DNA from: Paenibacillus sp. 1781tsa1
GTDB lineage: Bacteria; Bacillota; Bacilli; Paenibacillales; Paenibacillaceae
Direction: 5' to 3'
Assembly (NCBI RefSeq): GCF_024159265.1
Contig: NZ_JAMYWY010000001.1
Coordinates: forward strand, 4,030,001 to 4,094,000
Length of the DNA: 64,000 nucleotides
The notes under the pieces were generated by a model. It had not been told where the DNA came from, ran no database searches, and saw nothing but the letters and a program-made list of their open reading frames with translations. Below, in pieces: positions 36,600-44,583 of this stretch; positions within the stretch are counted from its first letter, which is position 1; each line of letters opens with the position of its first letter. Position numbers and translations under genes: made by a program.

Positions 36600-36810
36600 T
36601 TAATCGTTTAGCCTCTACCGATTTAAACAAACAATCATATGTATCATGAACACAAACTCCATACACATCTAATATCTCTTCGCCAACATTGATAGTTTCC
36701 CCACACCCATAACAGGTTGAATACTTCACCTCCTTTTCTTGCGGATCATGAAAGTGGATATAGTGGTAATCATTATCGAATCTATCCATTTGTTTTCTCA
36801 ACTTTTTCAT
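36583..36810 (-). CDS. Small protein with CxxC...C motif
   Basis: 75 aa. CYGCGE, then GVCVHDTYDC, could bind zinc. The ATG at 36810 has no good ribosome site; an internal ATG at 36789 is an alternative. It overlaps genes at both ends in the phage replication operon. Confidence 0.65.
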   Translation of the reverse strand: MKKLRKQMDRFDNDYHYIHFHDPQEKEVKYSTCYGCGETINVGEEILDVYGVCVHDTYDCLFKSVEAKRLIAGEE

Positions 36811-36916
36811 TCAACAATTGATTAAGAACCGTTCCAACAACCTCTTTATATTCATTCTCGGTCAACTTGCGTCCAATAATTTGCTCAATCTTTGATTTGC
36901 TAAGCTTGTTCTCCAT
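36782..36916 (-). CDS. Small phage protein
   Basis: 44 aa (ENKLSKSKIEQIIGRKLTENEY...). The ATG follows the dnaE-like TAA with no gap, with GGAG inside the end of that gene as ribosome site, so it is translationally coupled. Basic helical protein, function unknown. Confidence 0.6.
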   Translation of the reverse strand: MENKLSKSKIEQIIGRKLTENEYKEVVGTVLNQLLNEKVEKTNG

Positions 36917-39900
36917 TTATTCATTCTCCTTATACTTGTTGTAGCCAGTGATCCAAACATCTGTCTGATCTGTGGCTCTGAAGCCACCATTACCGTCTGG
37001 GACTTGTCTTGGTTTTTTCTTATGGCTTGTTATTTCAATTAAATCTCCTTTCTCAATTTTCAACGCTTTATCTTTGACGTTAAATGTTTTCTTGTCCATT
37101 TTAAAGACACGTTCATCACCATTACGAAGATTGTATAAGGTAAGCTTGGGACTATATTTAACATCTAAATCGGTAACTACACACCAAGCCGATTCTATAT
37201 CGGGAAATACAGCTTCGGAGTACCCTAGCATTTCTTTTTGGAACATCACTTCTTCGTTTGGCATAACTTTGGAGTAGTCATTCTCAGTGCGAATCCTATT
37301 TTCTTCATCAACTAGATCCGCCACCCTCTTAAGTTTAGTCTTCTCAACGTATGTTTTTTTATATTGAGATTTTCCACTTGAGAACTCTTTGTACAACGTC
37401 ACCAATAAACTAATGTTACCAAATTCTCTAAAGAACCCAAGACGAATCAATATATCAGTTTGACGACTGTTGACCGATGTTTTTTCGTTTAAATCCACTA
37501 GCAATTCAACAAATGATGCATATGTATTTTTACTTAAGGATAATAGTTCTTCTGCAATCTTTTCATTAAGGTATTTAATAGATTTTAAACCTTTGTAGAT
37601 AGTATTATCACCCTTACTAAATGAGTAATCAGCGTTAGATTTTCCAAATTTAATCGGTGACACCTCAACACCTCTTGTTTTAGCATAGTTAATTATTTGA
37701 CCTGTCTTTTCTATGTTGTCATTATTTATATTTAACATCACAGTAAGAAAGGCTAGAGGGTAATAGTGTCTTAGATATCCATTTCCATAGCCGATGTGAG
37801 AGTATGGATTTGAGTGGTTATCGGAGAATCCATAACGCTGTGCATCATCTATGACCTGTAAGAAAGGCTCTAAGACAGCAAGCGCATCTTCTTCCGTCTC
37901 TCCGTAATCCAAATTCATTTTATGCACAAAACGCTTTCTTATCTCTGGTAGAAACTTCTCTGTTCCTTCTTTTTTACTCAATCCTCTTCGAACACTATCG
38001 CTCTCTGCCATTGAAAACTCACAGAATTCTACAAGAAAGTTCATGATTTGTTCCTGATATACTAAATATCCAATAGTGCTCTTCAGAAAATTATTCAATG
38101 CTTCATGACCATGATCTTTGAATATGCCATTTGCCAAAGCTTGTCTGTATGAGTCTCCCGATGGTCTAATTGCTCCATTGCCAATTGAAAATAGCTCAAT
38201 ATAACTAAACATATCATTCTGTTCTTCTATCTTATGTATTGTTTCTTCACTCAGTAGATCTTTAAGATATGCTTGGGCAGAATTACTTTCCCATTGGAAT
38301 ATGCCTAAACCTGACTCTCGTATCGAATTCCAGACATCTTTATCGTCAACATCCATATTGTCCGGTGTAAGTCGTTCAATTCCAGCCAATTTACAAGTCT
38401 CATTGATTATCTCGTTATTATCCAAACCTAAAATATCCAACTTTACATAATTGAGTCCATCGAGTTCTTTCATATTGATCTGACTCACTGGATACTTGCT
38501 TTCTTTTGTATAACAAAGACCAATGTTGTCTTCGAGACTTACTGGAGAAACAATATAACCAGAAGGATGAGACCCTATACTCACTATAACTCCTTGCACC
38601 AACTCAACATATTTGAATAGTTCAGGATACATTTCGAGATACTTTGGATCTACTCTATCTACCTTCTTATCGTCTTTGAATACTGACTTAGCAATAGCGT
38701 CTACTGTTGCAAGATCCATACCTAAAGCCCTTCCAACTTCTCTAACTGCTCCTTTTAGTGCCACAGTGTTAAAGGTGATAATCTCTGAGAAGTTAATGCC
38801 GGGAATTGTTGCTACGTAATCAATAACATCTTGCCTTTTAGATGGAGGCCAATCTAAGTCAATATCAGCAAGAGAGATACGCTCTGGATTCAAGAACCGG
38901 AAAAAATTTAGCTTGTGTTTTATACTATCCATCTCAGTAATTTTCAATAAATACGCAATTAAGCTTCCGTTAACTGATCCGCGACCATATCCTTGATAAA
39001 TATCATTACTATGCGCCCAATCAACTACGTCTTTTTGGAGGAGCATGTAATCAATTGCTCCAACCTTTTTATATGTATTAAACTCTTCTCTAATTCGTTT
39101 AAAGTATGCATCCTTTTTTTCCTTGTCAAACTTGTTAATTCCTCGTTCGATTACTCCAACATTTATCTTTTCTTTGAACACTTTTTCTGAGTCTTCGTGC
39201 AGCTTAGGATACTTGGGTGACGAGTCAATTGTAAACTCTTCGATATTATCTGCCATAACGTTCGTATTATGTATAGCTTCAAGGTAGACATTTCTAGGTA
39301 AGGCCGATTGCTCCTCAAACATTTTGACAACTTCGGGATATGTTTTAAATGTTAGATCGAATGCATCTTCATCTCCATATGTCGCACCCTTAGCCTTCAT
39401 TAAAATCTTACGCGCATCAGCATGAGATCTGTTTAAGGCGTGAGTATCTGTCCCTGCAATAAGCGGTATGCCTGTTTCAAGTGACAGACTGTGTAGATGT
39501 TGATTAAATAGCTTTTGCTCAGGGTGAGTGTGATATTGAATCTCAAAAAACATTCTATGCTTATTTTTAACAAAGAAATCCATAAATCTGTTCATCATTT
39601 GCTTGTTGTCATTTTTAATTGCCCTCCATAGCGGAGATGCAAGGCAAGCAGATGTCATGATAATATTATCTGAGGTATTGAATAGCTCTTCAAAAGTAAT
39701 CCTTGGATTATAATAATAGTGTCCGTCATCTTTATTGTTCGAGAGCGATGTTAGTTTATTTAATTCCTGTGCTCCCTCAAGATTCTTTGCGATTAGCATA
39801 TAGTGGTAGTTGTCGCGAATCAAGCCGCTTTCTTTGTCATTATGTTCGGTAAGGTATACCTCATTCGCATGAATGTACTTCATGCCTTTTTCTTCGATCG

Positions 39901-40102
39901 ATTGCTTCTTCTTGACCCAATTAAATACATTTCCATGCTCAGAAAAACAGATTGTTTGCATATTAGCCTTTTCTGCTTCATCAATATACTGTTGATACTT
40001 AGTCACAGAATCTATAGCCATTGAAGTTGATGGATTGCTAGTGTCTGAATGCAAATGATAAATTACATAATTATCCGTATGATCATCTCCTTGCTTGCAC
40101 AT
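36917..40102 (-). CDS. DNA polymerase III alpha subunit, DnaE type (YorL-like)
   Basis: 1061 aa. PHP domain at the N-terminus (YHLHSD, FSEHGN, IHANEVY, AGTDTHA). Polymerase active site: GYGRGSVNGS, catalytic Asp pair in LADIDLDWPPSKR and third Asp in VKLDILGLD. Shorter than host DnaE because the tail beyond the OB-like region is reduced. It replicates phage DNA, as proposed for YorL of SPbeta. The ATG at 40102 has no ribosome site, while a near-perfect AAGGAGATGATC lies over codons 3-7, with only an ACG at normal spacing, so the true start is uncertain. Confidence 0.88.
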   Translation of the reverse strand: MCKQGDDHTDNYVIYHLHSDTSNPSTSMAIDSVTKYQQYIDEAEKANMQTICFSEHGNVFNWVKKKQSIEEKGMKYIHANEVYLTEHNDKESGLIRDNYHYMLIAKNLEGAQELNKLTSLSNNKDDGHYYYNPRITFEELFNTSDNIIMTSACLASPLWRAIKNDNKQMMNRFMDFFVKNKHRMFFEIQYHTHPEQKLFNQHLHSLSLETGIPLIAGTDTHALNRSHADARKILMKAKGATYGDEDAFDLTFKTYPEVVKMFEEQSALPRNVYLEAIHNTNVMADNIEEFTIDSSPKYPKLHEDSEKVFKEKINVGVIERGINKFDKEKKDAYFKRIREEFNTYKKVGAIDYMLLQKDVVDWAHSNDIYQGYGRGSVNGSLIAYLLKITEMDSIKHKLNFFRFLNPERISLADIDLDWPPSKRQDVIDYVATIPGINFSEIITFNTVALKGAVREVGRALGMDLATVDAIAKSVFKDDKKVDRVDPKYLEMYPELFKYVELVQGVIVSIGSHPSGYIVSPVSLEDNIGLCYTKESKYPVSQINMKELDGLNYVKLDILGLDNNEIINETCKLAGIERLTPDNMDVDDKDVWNSIRESGLGIFQWESNSAQAYLKDLLSEETIHKIEEQNDMFSYIELFSIGNGAIRPSGDSYRQALANGIFKDHGHEALNNFLKSTIGYLVYQEQIMNFLVEFCEFSMAESDSVRRGLSKKEGTEKFLPEIRKRFVHKMNLDYGETEEDALAVLEPFLQVIDDAQRYGFSDNHSNPYSHIGYGNGYLRHYYPLAFLTVMLNINNDNIEKTGQIINYAKTRGVEVSPIKFGKSNADYSFSKGDNTIYKGLKSIKYLNEKIAEELLSLSKNTYASFVELLVDLNEKTSVNSRQTDILIRLGFFREFGNISLLVTLYKEFSSGKSQYKKTYVEKTKLKRVADLVDEENRIRTENDYSKVMPNEEVMFQKEMLGYSEAVFPDIESAWCVVTDLDVKYSPKLTLYNLRNGDERVFKMDKKTFNVKDKALKIEKGDLIEITSHKKKPRQVPDGNGGFRATDQTDVWITGYNKYKENE

Positions 40103-40173
40103 TTCATAAAATATTGATTCTATATATTATTTTATTACAATTAATCTACGTCTTAACCACCTCCTTTAAGTCC

Positions 40174-40222
40174 TCCTGTAAAGATCAATCATTCTTTTTA
40201 AGATGTTCCACTCTTTACAGGA
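40174..40222. repeat. 11-bp perfect inverted repeat between phage spoVK and dnaE
   Basis: TCCTGTAAAGA (40174-40184) and TCTTTACAGGA (40212-40222) with a 27-nt loop, just after the phage spoVK stop. No U-run follows on the minus strand, so it is more likely an operator or RNA structure than a standard terminator. A strong AAAGGAGG downstream (minus strand) has no obvious gene. Confidence 0.5.
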
Positions 40223-40229
40223 GTCGTCT

Positions 40230-41204
40230 CTACACTGTATAGACACCTTCAACTTTCTTTGTTTCGGTTAAATTTGATGTTATGTCTCGCGCTGTGATCT
40301 CCATTAGGCTTTGACGAGATATCCTCTCACGTTTCCTCATTAGTCTGACAGCTTGATGACGGATTGCTTTCTCAATAACATTACGCACATATCTGGCATT
40401 GCTAAAGTGAATTCTCAGATCCTTTTCCTCTTGTATTATGTGCTTAAGTTTATCTGCTGCATCACCAGTAAAGCTGTAATCTTTCTCTGAGACCATTTTT
40501 AGAGCAATCAACATTAACTCATCCGTAGAGTAATCATCAAAGTTAATCTGTATAGGGAACCTAGAGGGCAATCCTGTGTTGATCTGAAGAAAGTCGTCCA
40601 TCTCTATGGGATACCCAGCAAGTATGATGATTAGGTCGTCACTTTTGTCCTCCATTACTTTTACAAGTGTGTCGATAGCCTCTTTACCAAAGTCTTTCTC
40701 TCCTCCTCTGGCTAAGCTATAAGCTTCATCGATAAAAAGTATTCCTCCCATAGCCTTCTTTACGAGATCACGAGTCTTCAATGCTGTATGTCCAATGTAT
40801 TCTCCAACTAAGTCAGCACGTTCAACCTCAATCAGATGACCCTTACTCAGTACACCCATTTTATTTAGCATCTTAGATATAATCCTTGCTACGGTGGTTT
40901 TGCCAGTACCGGGATTACCTTTGAAAATCATATGGTACACCTGCTTACTGTTCTTGAGACCTTCCTCATTCCGAAGTTTATTGACTTCTATGAGTGCATG
41001 AATTTCATATATAAGATCCTTTACTTTTTCAAGCCCAATCATCTCACCCATCTCTCTAAAAATGTCTGCTGTGGATTCATTCTGATTGCTTGTCGGTGCA
41101 ACCTGTTCAGCCAACTCAGGAGTCAACTTATATCCTTCGTCTGCATTAAATACAATGTTAATCCTTGATTCGTTTACGGTTATTCGTCTAACGCTTTCGT
41201 CCAC
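40230..41204 (-). CDS. spoVK: Phage-encoded full-length SpoVK (stage V sporulation AAA+ ATPase)
   Basis: About 324 aa, the length of Bacillus SpoVK. Walker A GNPGTGKTT, Walker B GGILFIDEAYSLARGG, sensor region LAGYPIEMDDF, arginine region GLPSRFP and the C-terminal FSNARYVRNVIEKAIRHQAVRL. All are present, unlike the split host gene. The start is GTG at 41204 (8 nt after GAGG) or ATG at 41210. At the host crossover position the codons differ (KVMEDKSD against KSMEDNKN), so this copy should not itself be an attachment target. A SigE-like promoter precedes it. SpoVK is needed for late spore maturation in the mother cell. Confidence 0.92.
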   Translation of the reverse strand: MDESVRRITVNESRINIVFNADEGYKLTPELAEQVAPTSNQNESTADIFREMGEMIGLEKVKDLIYEIHALIEVNKLRNEEGLKNSKQVYHMIFKGNPGTGKTTVARIISKMLNKMGVLSKGHLIEVERADLVGEYIGHTALKTRDLVKKAMGGILFIDEAYSLARGGEKDFGKEAIDTLVKVMEDKSDDLIIILAGYPIEMDDFLQINTGLPSRFPIQINFDDYSTDELMLIALKMVSEKDYSFTGDAADKLKHIIQEEKDLRIHFSNARYVRNVIEKAIRHQAVRLMRKRERISRQSLMEITARDITSNLTETKKVEGVYTV

Positions 41205-41224
41205 AGTCATCACCTCGTTAAGAC

Positions 41225-41253
41225 AGTATATGGGCGATGTATTGTTAAAATGC
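41225..41253 (-). promoter_or_regulatory. SigE-like promoter of the phage spoVK
   Basis: Minus strand -35 GCATTTT (41247-41253), 14-bp spacer, -10 CATATACT (41225-41232). Bacillus SigE consensus is about KMATATT-N14-CATACAMT, so one mismatch in each box. The start point would give a leader of about 14 nt, agreeing with the GTG start. Confidence 0.6.
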
Positions 41254-41285
41254 TCAACTGTATTCGTGAATAAAATGTATGTATA

Positions 41286-41303
41286 AGTAGGCCGAAGCCT
41301 ACT
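41286..41303 (-). terminator. Hairpin after the ParR-like gene
   Basis: AGTAGGC-TTCG-GCCTACT directly after the stop codon; only a weak T-tract follows. It separates the parMR-like operon from the phage spoVK. Confidence 0.6.
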
Positions 41304-41579
41304 TTAAAATGAATCAAATAATTCATCCAACTTCTCCTCATACTGCTCAATATTCTCTGATTGTTCCTGTTCGCTCTGAATAATGAATTCAGCAGTCTCG
41401 TCATTAGTTGAATGGTTCGAATTAGTGTTGAGTAAGAAAGGAGTACTGCCGAAGAACAATAACCTAAGTGCTCTCCTTACGACATCACTCTTATCTTCGT
41501 GTGGAGGCAGGTTTTTCCAAACTTCGCGTAGATCCTCATCTTTAATTGGTCTTAATCTTGCTCTTGCCGCTATTTCCAT
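41304..41579 (-). CDS. ParR-like centromere-binding protein
   Basis: 91 aa. The N-terminal half (RLRPIKDEDLREVWKNLPPHEDKSDVVRRALRLLFF) looks like a ribbon-helix-helix DNA-binding domain; the C-terminal half is acidic and Gln/Glu-rich, as in adaptors that bind actin-like filaments. Its ATG overlaps the end of the ParM-like gene by 10 nt, the usual parMR layout. Confidence 0.65.
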   Translation of the reverse strand: MEIAARARLRPIKDEDLREVWKNLPPHEDKSDVVRRALRLLFFGSTPFLLNTNSNHSTNDETAEFIIQSEQEQSENIEQYEEKLDELFDSF

Positions 41580-42514
41580 GATTTTTTACCTATCTTCCCG
41601 TACCCTCTCACTTGAGCTAACTGATCCATCAAGACTTTATTGGGTAAATCTAGGTAATCAAAGATATATCGAGCAGCTCCACCAGCAATTAAATATATGT
41701 CAAATTCCGTATTCAGACTTTCAATTTCATTCTTAATCTGTAAAGCTAATGATTTAAATGCTCTTCTAATCAAAGGAACTATGTTGTGACCTTGGTATTT
41801 ACCTGAAATAACGTATGGGTCTAATTCGTAAATTGCAGGTGTATGTCCAGTTAATTTTTGTATGTAAGTTTGTAGAAGTGTGTAGGCTTTCTCGACACCA
41901 ACCAATACACTTTTTGACTCTTTCATTATTGTGGACTTATCAAATCCCAATAGGTTTAGAGTGTAAAACCCTAAATCTGCTGTAAGTATTTTTTTCTTTG
42001 CCTCTTTTAATCTGATGATCTTTCCATCGTCGTCTAGTAAATAGTCCATTGTAATGCCCAAACCCTGTGGAACCGTCTTGCACCTTTCAACGATGGGTTG
42101 CACGGGGTAACTCTTCCCTTTTCCCTTTCGAATTTTATATTCTCCTTGATCGGCAAGACCAAGTAGTTTTTCTTCGAATGGAGCTTTTTGTGTGAAGTAA
42201 AAGTTAATGGGAAGTCCACTAACCAAATTCACCCTATCTTTTTTTGCCAAGTATCCCAACGTGGTCTTCATAACAACATCACTAGTTTCAGCTTCAGCTT
42301 TTTTGTTGTTTAGTGAGAAATACTTTATGTCGCTGAATTCTAGAGCAACATTTCCCACAAATAGTTCATCATTGTAGACGAAATGATCTGATTTAATATT
42401 CTGATCAAACATGTCTTTTGCTTCTCCTACTATTGTGGGCTGACGATAAAATTTACCATCTCTTTCTGCTTTGGTCCACTTAAAACCCAGATCTAAGTTC
42501 AGTATATTACTCAA
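41570..42514 (-). CDS. ParM/Alp-type actin-like segregation ATPase
   Basis: 314 aa from a TTG 9 nt after AGGAGG (the frame extends to 42637 but without a ribosome site). Actin-fold motifs: phosphate 1 NLDLGFKWTK, LVSGLPINFY, phosphate 2 TADLGFYTLN and adenosine loop LIAGGAARYIFD. It should form filaments that push or pull DNA bound by the ParR-like partner. In a prophage this suggests stable maintenance of a circular, plasmid-like form or placement of replicating phage DNA. Confidence 0.82.
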   Translation of the reverse strand: MSNILNLDLGFKWTKAERDGKFYRQPTIVGEAKDMFDQNIKSDHFVYNDELFVGNVALEFSDIKYFSLNNKKAEAETSDVVMKTTLGYLAKKDRVNLVSGLPINFYFTQKAPFEEKLLGLADQGEYKIRKGKGKSYPVQPIVERCKTVPQGLGITMDYLLDDDGKIIRLKEAKKKILTADLGFYTLNLLGFDKSTIMKESKSVLVGVEKAYTLLQTYIQKLTGHTPAIYELDPYVISGKYQGHNIVPLIRRAFKSLALQIKNEIESLNTEFDIYLIAGGAARYIFDYLDLPNKVLMDQLAQVRGYGKIGKKSWK

Positions 42515-42540
42515 AGTGATATAACCTCCTCTAAAGTCAT

Positions 42541-42636
42541 GTACACAAGTATTCGCAATTAAGCCATACTGGTATATTTGTGTACGTTTGTAGCCTCTAT
42601 GAGTATGATTATACCACCATTTATATTTATTGTACA
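42541..42636 (-). promoter_or_regulatory. Promoter and inverted-repeat operator of the parMR-like operon
   Basis: Minus strand -35 TGTACA (42631-42636), 17-bp spacer, -10 TATAAT (42608-42613). Downstream, GTACACAA (42541-42548) and TTGTGTAC (42578-42585) form a perfect inverted repeat 29 nt apart, placed to act as an autorepression or centromere-like site. Confidence 0.6.
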
Positions 42637-42662
42637 TATTTTTATTCTTATTATGAAGTTTT

Positions 42663-42681
42663 AATAAAATTGATGTTTCAT
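42663..42681 (-). repeat. Recurrent 19-bp phage element, copy 1
   Basis: ATGAAA-CATCAA-TTTTATT. Starts on the stop codon of the 163-aa gene and lies about 27 bp upstream of the parMR-like promoter. Confidence 0.6.
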
Positions 42682-43172
42682 CAGGATTTAGACTTCAAAA
42701 AACGTTGATATCTGAAGGATAATTCACTAAGCCATTCATGATTATCACAATTTTCAGTTCGAGTATCTAATGCAAGGTCAATCATTGAAGATAATTGGTC
42801 ACCAGTCAACTCAACATCGTCTGAATCTAAAATGCAATAAAACTTTACATTCTGTTTGTAATTGTCTTCATCATCAATGTCGTTTAATTCATTGTCTATG
42901 TATAGGTTCAATCTCACTTTTGTTTCTGGATGCTCACGCTCAATCATTCTGACCGCTTCATAATAGCTAAACTTTCTGTAACGGTCACCTTCAAACTGAA
43001 AATGAAGGATGTAGTTGTTAAAGTGGAGCTTCCTGTTAACATAATCGTAGCTTGCATAGTTCATATCAAAGTTGTATTCAAATCTTATACTTTTATCTTT
43101 AAATGAAGGGTAGTACATTCTTAATCGTTTCTCAAAAATCAAGAATAATTCCTTATCGTTTAATTCAATCAT
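42681..43172 (-). CDS. Phage protein of unknown function
   Basis: 163 aa, acidic, rich in Tyr, Phe and Asp; no signal peptide or known motif. Start ATG preceded by GGAAGGTAAATACAT, one of several starts in this prophage with an ATACAT spacer. It lies between the parMR-like operon and a group of very small genes. Confidence 0.75.
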   Translation of the reverse strand: MIELNDKELFLIFEKRLRMYYPSFKDKSIRFEYNFDMNYASYDYVNRKLHFNNYILHFQFEGDRYRKFSYYEAVRMIEREHPETKVRLNLYIDNELNDIDDEDNYKQNVKFYCILDSDDVELTGDQLSSMIDLALDTRTENCDNHEWLSELSFRYQRFLKSKS

Positions 43173-43189
43173 ATGTATTTACCTTCCTA

Positions 43190-43342
43190 TTAATATGGAT
43201 CATTCTCGGTCTGGTAATATTCTATGCCGTAGTTTAGCTGCCATTCGGTCAATTTTACTATGTATTCTTCATACTTCTCTTTCTCAATCAATCCCTTATC
43301 AAATCTACTATTTAAAATCTTTGTGTAACTTTGAATCTGAAT
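43190..43342 (-). CDS. Small phage protein with an ATT start
   Basis: 50 aa (QIQSYTKILNSRFDKGLIEKEKY...). No ATG, GTG or TTG exists near a ribosome site in this frame; ATT lies 9 nt after AGGAG. Charged, helical. The coding look, tight spacing (17 nt) to the next start and similar cases elsewhere in the prophage support it. Confidence 0.55.
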   Translation of the reverse strand: MQIQSYTKILNSRFDKGLIEKEKYEEYIVKLTEWQLNYGIEYYQTENDPY

Positions 43343-43441
43343 AACGCATCACTCCTGTTCTCTATTATACTTTTAAAGGTGTATAACAATCTGAACAAAT
43401 AATCCATGTGCATGTGTCTAGGCACTTGAATACTGATACCA

Positions 43442-43585
43442 TTATGAGGGCACGAAGTATTCTTTAGTTGAAGTAAATCTCGGCTTAGCTTCACAGTTAT
43501 TGCAATAGAGAGAGTCTGCATTGCTATATAACCTTGCTGATGGTTTATAGCCGTATATGCCTATGTGTCTATTTACATTTTTCAT
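43442..43585 (-). CDS. Small protein with CNNC motif
   Basis: 47 aa (KNVNRHIGIYGYKPSARLYS..., then YCNNCEAKPRF). ATG after GGAG, overlapping the TGA of the membrane protein upstream (ATGA). The CxxC suggests half of a metal site. Confidence 0.55.
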   Translation of the reverse strand: MKNVNRHIGIYGYKPSARLYSNADSLYCNNCEAKPRFTSTKEYFVPS

Positions 43586-43767
43586 TTTGTCTCCATTAAC
43601 TCATATATCATTGCCTGATATGGGATAGCGACGAAAATCATGCCGATGATGAACCACAGTAAATGGCCCCATGTAAATTTCAATTTACCTCTAAACACAC
43701 CTATAAATACAACTAGACTAAGGATTGAAAAGAACAATAGCCAAGCATTAATTACTACATTTAAAAT
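43582..43767 (-). CDS. Small membrane protein with an ATT start
   Basis: 61 aa with two membrane helices (NVVINAWLLFFSILSLVVFIG and WGHLLWFIIGMIFVAIPY). The only usable start is ATT, 8 nt after AGGAG; a stop lies in frame 15 nt upstream. Its TGA overlaps the next ATG, which supports real translation. Confidence 0.6.
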   Translation of the reverse strand: MLNVVINAWLLFFSILSLVVFIGVFRGKLKFTWGHLLWFIIGMIFVAIPYQAMIYELMETK

Positions 43768-43802
43768 ATTTATCTCTCCTCATTAGCGCTGAAGTGCATC
43801 TT

Positions 43803-44300
43803 TTACAAAGAATCATTCAATTCTTTTAGTTGATTAATTACATCATACATGTACCAATACAAGTCACTTATTTCCTCAGACTTGTGTCCATCAAGAAATA
43901 TCCAGTAAGAATCTCCTTCAAAGGATATATCGATTGCATTTGTTCTATATACTTGTTTCCATCCACCAGTATGTCTTTCTTTTAATTCTCCGTGCTGCTC
44001 TATGTATTTTTTGAACTCTACATTAAACTTTTCGTAACTGTTAATTGCATGACTTAATTTTGCAAATCCCATGTATCCTTCTACTTCAATATGAAACTGA
44101 TCTTTATCTGAATACCAAACTCTGTCTTTCCAAACACTGTAATCATCGCCATCCCAACTGAATACTTCTTTAGTGTGGCCTTTGCTTGCTGCTTCATCAA
44201 ACTTGCCTTGTTTATAAGCTTCATTGTAGTAGGCTTTCCTGATTGACTCCATCTCTTCTGAATAGAAAAGATCTTTAAGTTGTCGATTATCCATTCCCAT
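43803..44300 (-). CDS. Phage protein of unknown function
   Basis: 165 aa from the ATG after GGGGAGG (GMDNRQLKDLFYSEEMES...). Acidic and rich in Trp and Tyr. The start overlaps the upstream gene by 14 nt. No recognised domain. Confidence 0.75.
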   Translation of the reverse strand: MGMDNRQLKDLFYSEEMESIRKAYYNEAYKQGKFDEAASKGHTKEVFSWDGDDYSVWKDRVWYSDKDQFHIEVEGYMGFAKLSHAINSYEKFNVEFKKYIEQHGELKERHTGGWKQVYRTNAIDISFEGDSYWIFLDGHKSEEISDLYWYMYDVINQLKELNDSL

Positions 44301-44535
44301 TTTCCTCCCCAAAGTAATTATTAATCGCTTCTTCGATATAACTTTTTCCAATATTCAATGAGTAATTAACGTTGAATACAGTCTGGTACACCAAAGGGCA
44401 TAGCTTCTTCTTGATTTTTACATTGTGACTATGAATCACTCCTACTCTCTCAACCCACTCAGAATTATTTTTATATGTGATTTTATATGTAATATTGTCA
44501 TAAACATAATACTTAATTATTTTATTTCTGCTCAA
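44287..44535 (-). CDS. Small phage protein
   Basis: About 82 aa from a TTG after GAGGAG (SRNKIIKYYVYDNITYKITYK...). The ATG at 44571 belongs to the recurrent 19-bp element and has no ribosome site. Mixed beta-type composition, unknown function. Confidence 0.6.
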   Translation of the reverse strand: MSRNKIIKYYVYDNITYKITYKNNSEWVERVGVIHSHNVKIKKKLCPLVYQTVFNVNYSLNIGKSYIEEAINNYFGEENGNG

Positions 44536-44552
44536 GATACTCCTCTTTTCTA

Positions 44553-44571
44553 TGTAAAATATAAGTTTCAT
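44553..44571 (-). repeat. Recurrent 19-bp phage element, copy 2
   Basis: ATGAAA-CTTATA-TTTTACA, 12 nt after the sigma-factor stop and just before the AGAGGAG of the next gene. A TAATACAT stretch lies upstream, as for copy 8. Confidence 0.7.
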
Positions 44572-44583
44572 TTAAACTATGTA

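Noticed and set aside
40230..41204. Phage spoVK as a duplicated piece of the host gene from the insertion event
   Set aside because: The overlapping part differs from the host fragment at many residues, so it is an independently evolved homologue and not a recent duplication.
43312..43521. 69-aa frame starting MQTLSIAIT
   Set aside because: It overlaps the 47-aa CNNC gene in another frame, has no ribosome site, and its end overlaps the start of the next small gene.
44553..44571. ATG at 44571 as start of the 44287 gene
   Set aside because: This ATG is part of the recurrent 19-bp element and lacks a ribosome site; a TTG after GAGGAG is better.
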